Positions 4,664-6,709 of a stretch of DNA of 6,709 bases are shown here, piece after piece. The notes below the pieces were generated by a model. The model had not been told where the DNA came from and did no database searches. It saw nothing but the letters and a program-made list of their open reading frames with translations. The first letter of the stretch is position 1. Every line of letters begins with the position of its first letter. The translations under genes were made by a program, and so were the position numbers. Source of the stretch: Planctomycetota bacterium (lineage in GTDB: Bacteria; Planctomycetota; Planctomycetia; Pirellulales; Thermoguttaceae); assembly GCA_021784975.1 (NCBI GenBank), contig JAJYGU010000325.1, positions 7,130 to 13,838 on the forward strand, written 5' to 3'.

Positions 4664-6709
4664 ATGCTCGTCTCGACGCCCCCCGCTCGCCTGGCGCTCA
4701 TGATTGCCGTGCCTTTTGTGCTCTTGGTGTCGCCAGTCGCACAAGCCGTCACGTTGCACGTGGCCCCCGACGGCAACGATGCCTGGTCGGGCAAGCTGGA
4801 GCGGCCGAATGCGCAACACAGCGACGGGCCGCTGGCCTCCTTGGCCGCCGCTCGGGATGCCATACGTCGTCTCAAGGCCCACGGGCCCTTAACAGTGGCG
4901 GTCGAGGTGATTGTGGCCGCCGGGACGTACCCGCTGAAAGAAACTCTGGTATTCGGACCGCAGGATAGCGGCACGGCCCAGGCGCCGATTGTCTATCGGG
5001 CGGCCGATGGTGCATCCCCGGTGTTCAGCGGCGGACGCAAGATCACCGGTTTCACCGCCGACGCCAACGGCCGATGGATGGTCCACCTGCCGGAGGTCCG
5101 GGCCGGCAAGTGGTATTTCAACGAGCTATTCGTCAACGGCCGCCGGGCGACCCGCGCCCGATCGCCCAACGAGTTTTACTACCACGTCCGCGGCAAGGCG
5201 GGGCCGGTGGTGAATCCTGCGACCGGCAAGACCGAGTCGCTGCCGAACCGCTCGTTTGTGGCCGATCCCAAAGACATAGCCCCGCTGGCCGCCATCCCCA
5301 AGGACCGGCTCAGCGACGCGGTCATCGTGGCCTATCACTCCTGGGCGGTTTCGGTGCATCGCGTGGCCTCGGTCGATCCCAAAAGCGGCCTGGTGGTGCT
5401 CACTGGCAACGCCCCTTGGGCCTTCGACCAGTGGGGCCCGAACCAACGCTATCACATCGAAAACATCAAAGCGGCGCTCGACGCCCCGGGCGAATGGTTC
5501 CTCGATCGCGACGGCACACTGACCTACATCCCACTTCCCGGCGAGGACCTCGCGAAGGCGGAAGTAATTGCCCCGGTGGCGGCCGGACTGGTGCGGCTGG
5601 CCGGCGATCCGGGCCATGGCCGTTTCATCGAGCACGTCACCTTCAAGGGGCTGAGTTTCCAGCACGATCAGTATCCCTTGCCGCCGCAAGGTCATGGCGA
5701 CGGCCAGGCCGCGGTGGGCGTGCCAGCCGCAATTACCGCCGACGGCGCGCGGGATGTCGCGTTCGAGAACGGCGAAGTGGCCCACGTGGGCGGCTACGCG
5801 ATCTGGTTCCGCCGCGGCTGCCGGAATTGCCGCGTCGAGAAGAATTACATTCACGACATGGCCGCCGGCGGAGTCCGCATCGGCGAAGGCTGGGACAACG
5901 ACAACCCCGCCAGCCCTGGGCTCACTGGGCACTGCGTGGTCCACAATAACATCCTTCGTAGCGGCGGACGTCTCTACCGCGGCGCCGTGGGCGTGTGGAT
6001 CGGACACAGTCCGTTCAACCAAGTCACTCACAACGAGATTGCCGATTTCAACTACACCGGCATTTCGGTCGGCTGGCGCTGGGGTTACGGCCCGAGCGCC
6101 GCCCACCACAACACCATCGACTTCAATCGCATCCATCATCTCGGCTGGGGGGTGATGAGCGACATGGGCGGCGTCTATACCCTGGGCCCCTCACCCGGCA
6201 CCACCGTCAGCAACAACGTGATCCACGACGTCTACTCCTACGACCGCTACGGCGCCGGCGGCTGGGGGCTCTATAACGACGAAGGGAGCAGCGACATCGT
6301 CCTGGAAAACAACCTGGTCTACAACACCAAGACCGGCGGCTACCACCAGCACTACGGCAAGGAAAACGTCATCCGCAACAACATCTTCGCCTTCAGCATG
6401 ACCGGCCAGTTGCAGCGGTCCCGCGTGGAGAAGCATCTCGCCTTCACCTTCAGCCACAACATCGTTTACTTCAACCGCGGCCAACTCTTCTCCGGGACAT
6501 GGGACGACCCGTACGTTAAGTTGGACCACAACCTGTACTTCAACGCCGCGGGCGCGCCGGTGATGTTCGGCAAGATGGATTTCGCCGCCTGGCAGGCGTC
6601 GGGCAAGGACGCGGGCTCGATCATCGCCGATCCGAGGTTCGTCGACGCCGAGCATTTTGATTTCCGTTTGCAGCCCGACTCGCCGGCCGCCAAGATCGGC
6701 TTAGATCGG
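4664..6709 (+). CDS. Secreted right-handed parallel beta-helix protein, GH141-like, 3'-truncated
   Basis: The frame is open for 682 codons to the last base of the window, so the C-terminus is missing. Residues 1-28 form a signal peptide (Arg9, hydrophobic run 10-25, cleavage after AQA), so export is expected. HVAPDGNDAWSGKLERPN follows, then AGTYPLKETLVFGPQDSG (from residue 86) and SGGRKITGF (near 120-131), the usual opening of large beta-helix proteins with DUF1565-like N-termini. Residues about 325-580 carry helix rungs with recurrent Asn turns (EKNYIHD, HNNIL, THNEI, SNNVIHD, ENNLVY, RNNIF). Asp500 (SDMGGVYTLG) and Asp539 (LYNDEGSS) are 39 residues apart; in the founding GH141 enzyme BT1002 (an alpha-L-fucosidase acting on rhamnogalacturonan II) I recall two catalytic aspartates 41 apart, so these are candidate catalytic residues. 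The tail IIADPRFVDAEHFDFRLQPDSPA is typical of the end of such proteins, so perhaps a few tens of residues are missing unless another domain follows. It may instead be another polysaccharide hydrolase or lyase with this fold. Confidence 0.85.
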   Translation, partial: MLVSTPPARLALMIAVPFVLLVSPVAQAVTLHVAPDGNDAWSGKLERPNAQHSDGPLASLAAARDAIRRLKAHGPLTVAVEVIVAAGTYPLKETLVFGPQDSGTAQAPIVYRAADGASPVFSGGRKITGFTADANGRWMVHLPEVRAGKWYFNELFVNGRRATRARSPNEFYYHVRGKAGPVVNPATGKTESLPNRSFVADPKDIAPLAAIPKDRLSDAVIVAYHSWAVSVHRVASVDPKSGLVVLTGNAPWAFDQWGPNQRYHIENIKAALDAPGEWFLDRDGTLTYIPLPGEDLAKAEVIAPVAAGLVRLAGDPGHGRFIEHVTFKGLSFQHDQYPLPPQGHGDGQAAVGVPAAITADGARDVAFENGEVAHVGGYAIWFRRGCRNCRVEKNYIHDMAAGGVRIGEGWDNDNPASPGLTGHCVVHNNILRSGGRLYRGAVGVWIGHSPFNQVTHNEIADFNYTGISVGWRWGYGPSAAHHNTIDFNRIHHLGWGVMSDMGGVYTLGPSPGTTVSNNVIHDVYSYDRYGAGGWGLYNDEGSSDIVLENNLVYNTKTGGYHQHYGKENVIRNNIFAFSMTGQLQRSRVEKHLAFTFSHNIVYFNRGQLFSGTWDDPYVKLDHNLYFNAAGAPVMFGKMDFAAWQASGKDAGSIIADPRFVDAEHFDFRLQPDSPAAKIGLDR

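Overview
The window is GC-rich and most likely comes from a planctomycete (Planctomycetota, possibly Pirellulales). The basis is a short hairpin-rich repeat read in frame through a housekeeping gene, a large secreted parallel beta-helix enzyme beside a divergent uroporphyrinogen-decarboxylase-like gene, and genes with little Shine-Dalgarno signal next to genes with a strong one. The assignment is inferred from style, not from a marker gene.

Layout: (1) 1-53, minus strand: the first 17 codons of a probable exported protein, cut by the window edge. It has a good ribosome binding site and a good sigma70-like promoter about 240 bases upstream, so it should have a long leader, and that leader contains an inverted-repeat element (114-207). 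(2) 335-3229, minus: a complete homodimeric-type pyruvate dehydrogenase E1 gene (aceE). The catalytic landmarks of the E. coli enzyme are present, but a 117-bp repeat with terminal inverted repeats and three internal hairpins lies in frame near the C-terminus (571-687). (3) 3230-3464: a gap holding a candidate aceE promoter and a second palindromic repeat built of roughly 10-base units (3376-3446). (4) 3465-4553, minus: a 362-residue protein resembling the uroporphyrinogen decarboxylase / corrinoid methyltransferase TIM-barrel superfamily, function unknown. (5) 4664-6709, plus: a secreted right-handed beta-helix protein, open at the window end, resembling glycoside hydrolase family GH141.

How the parts relate: aceE is central metabolism (pyruvate to acetyl-CoA), with no E2 or E3 gene visible beside it. 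The URO-D-like gene and the beta-helix gene are divergent across a 110-bp gap and may share control, possibly in polysaccharide use; that link is inference. The most unusual content is three different families of palindromic repeats within 3.5 kb, one of them translated as part of an essential-type enzyme. I found no CRISPR array, transposase, tRNA or rRNA, and no clearly new multi-gene system.
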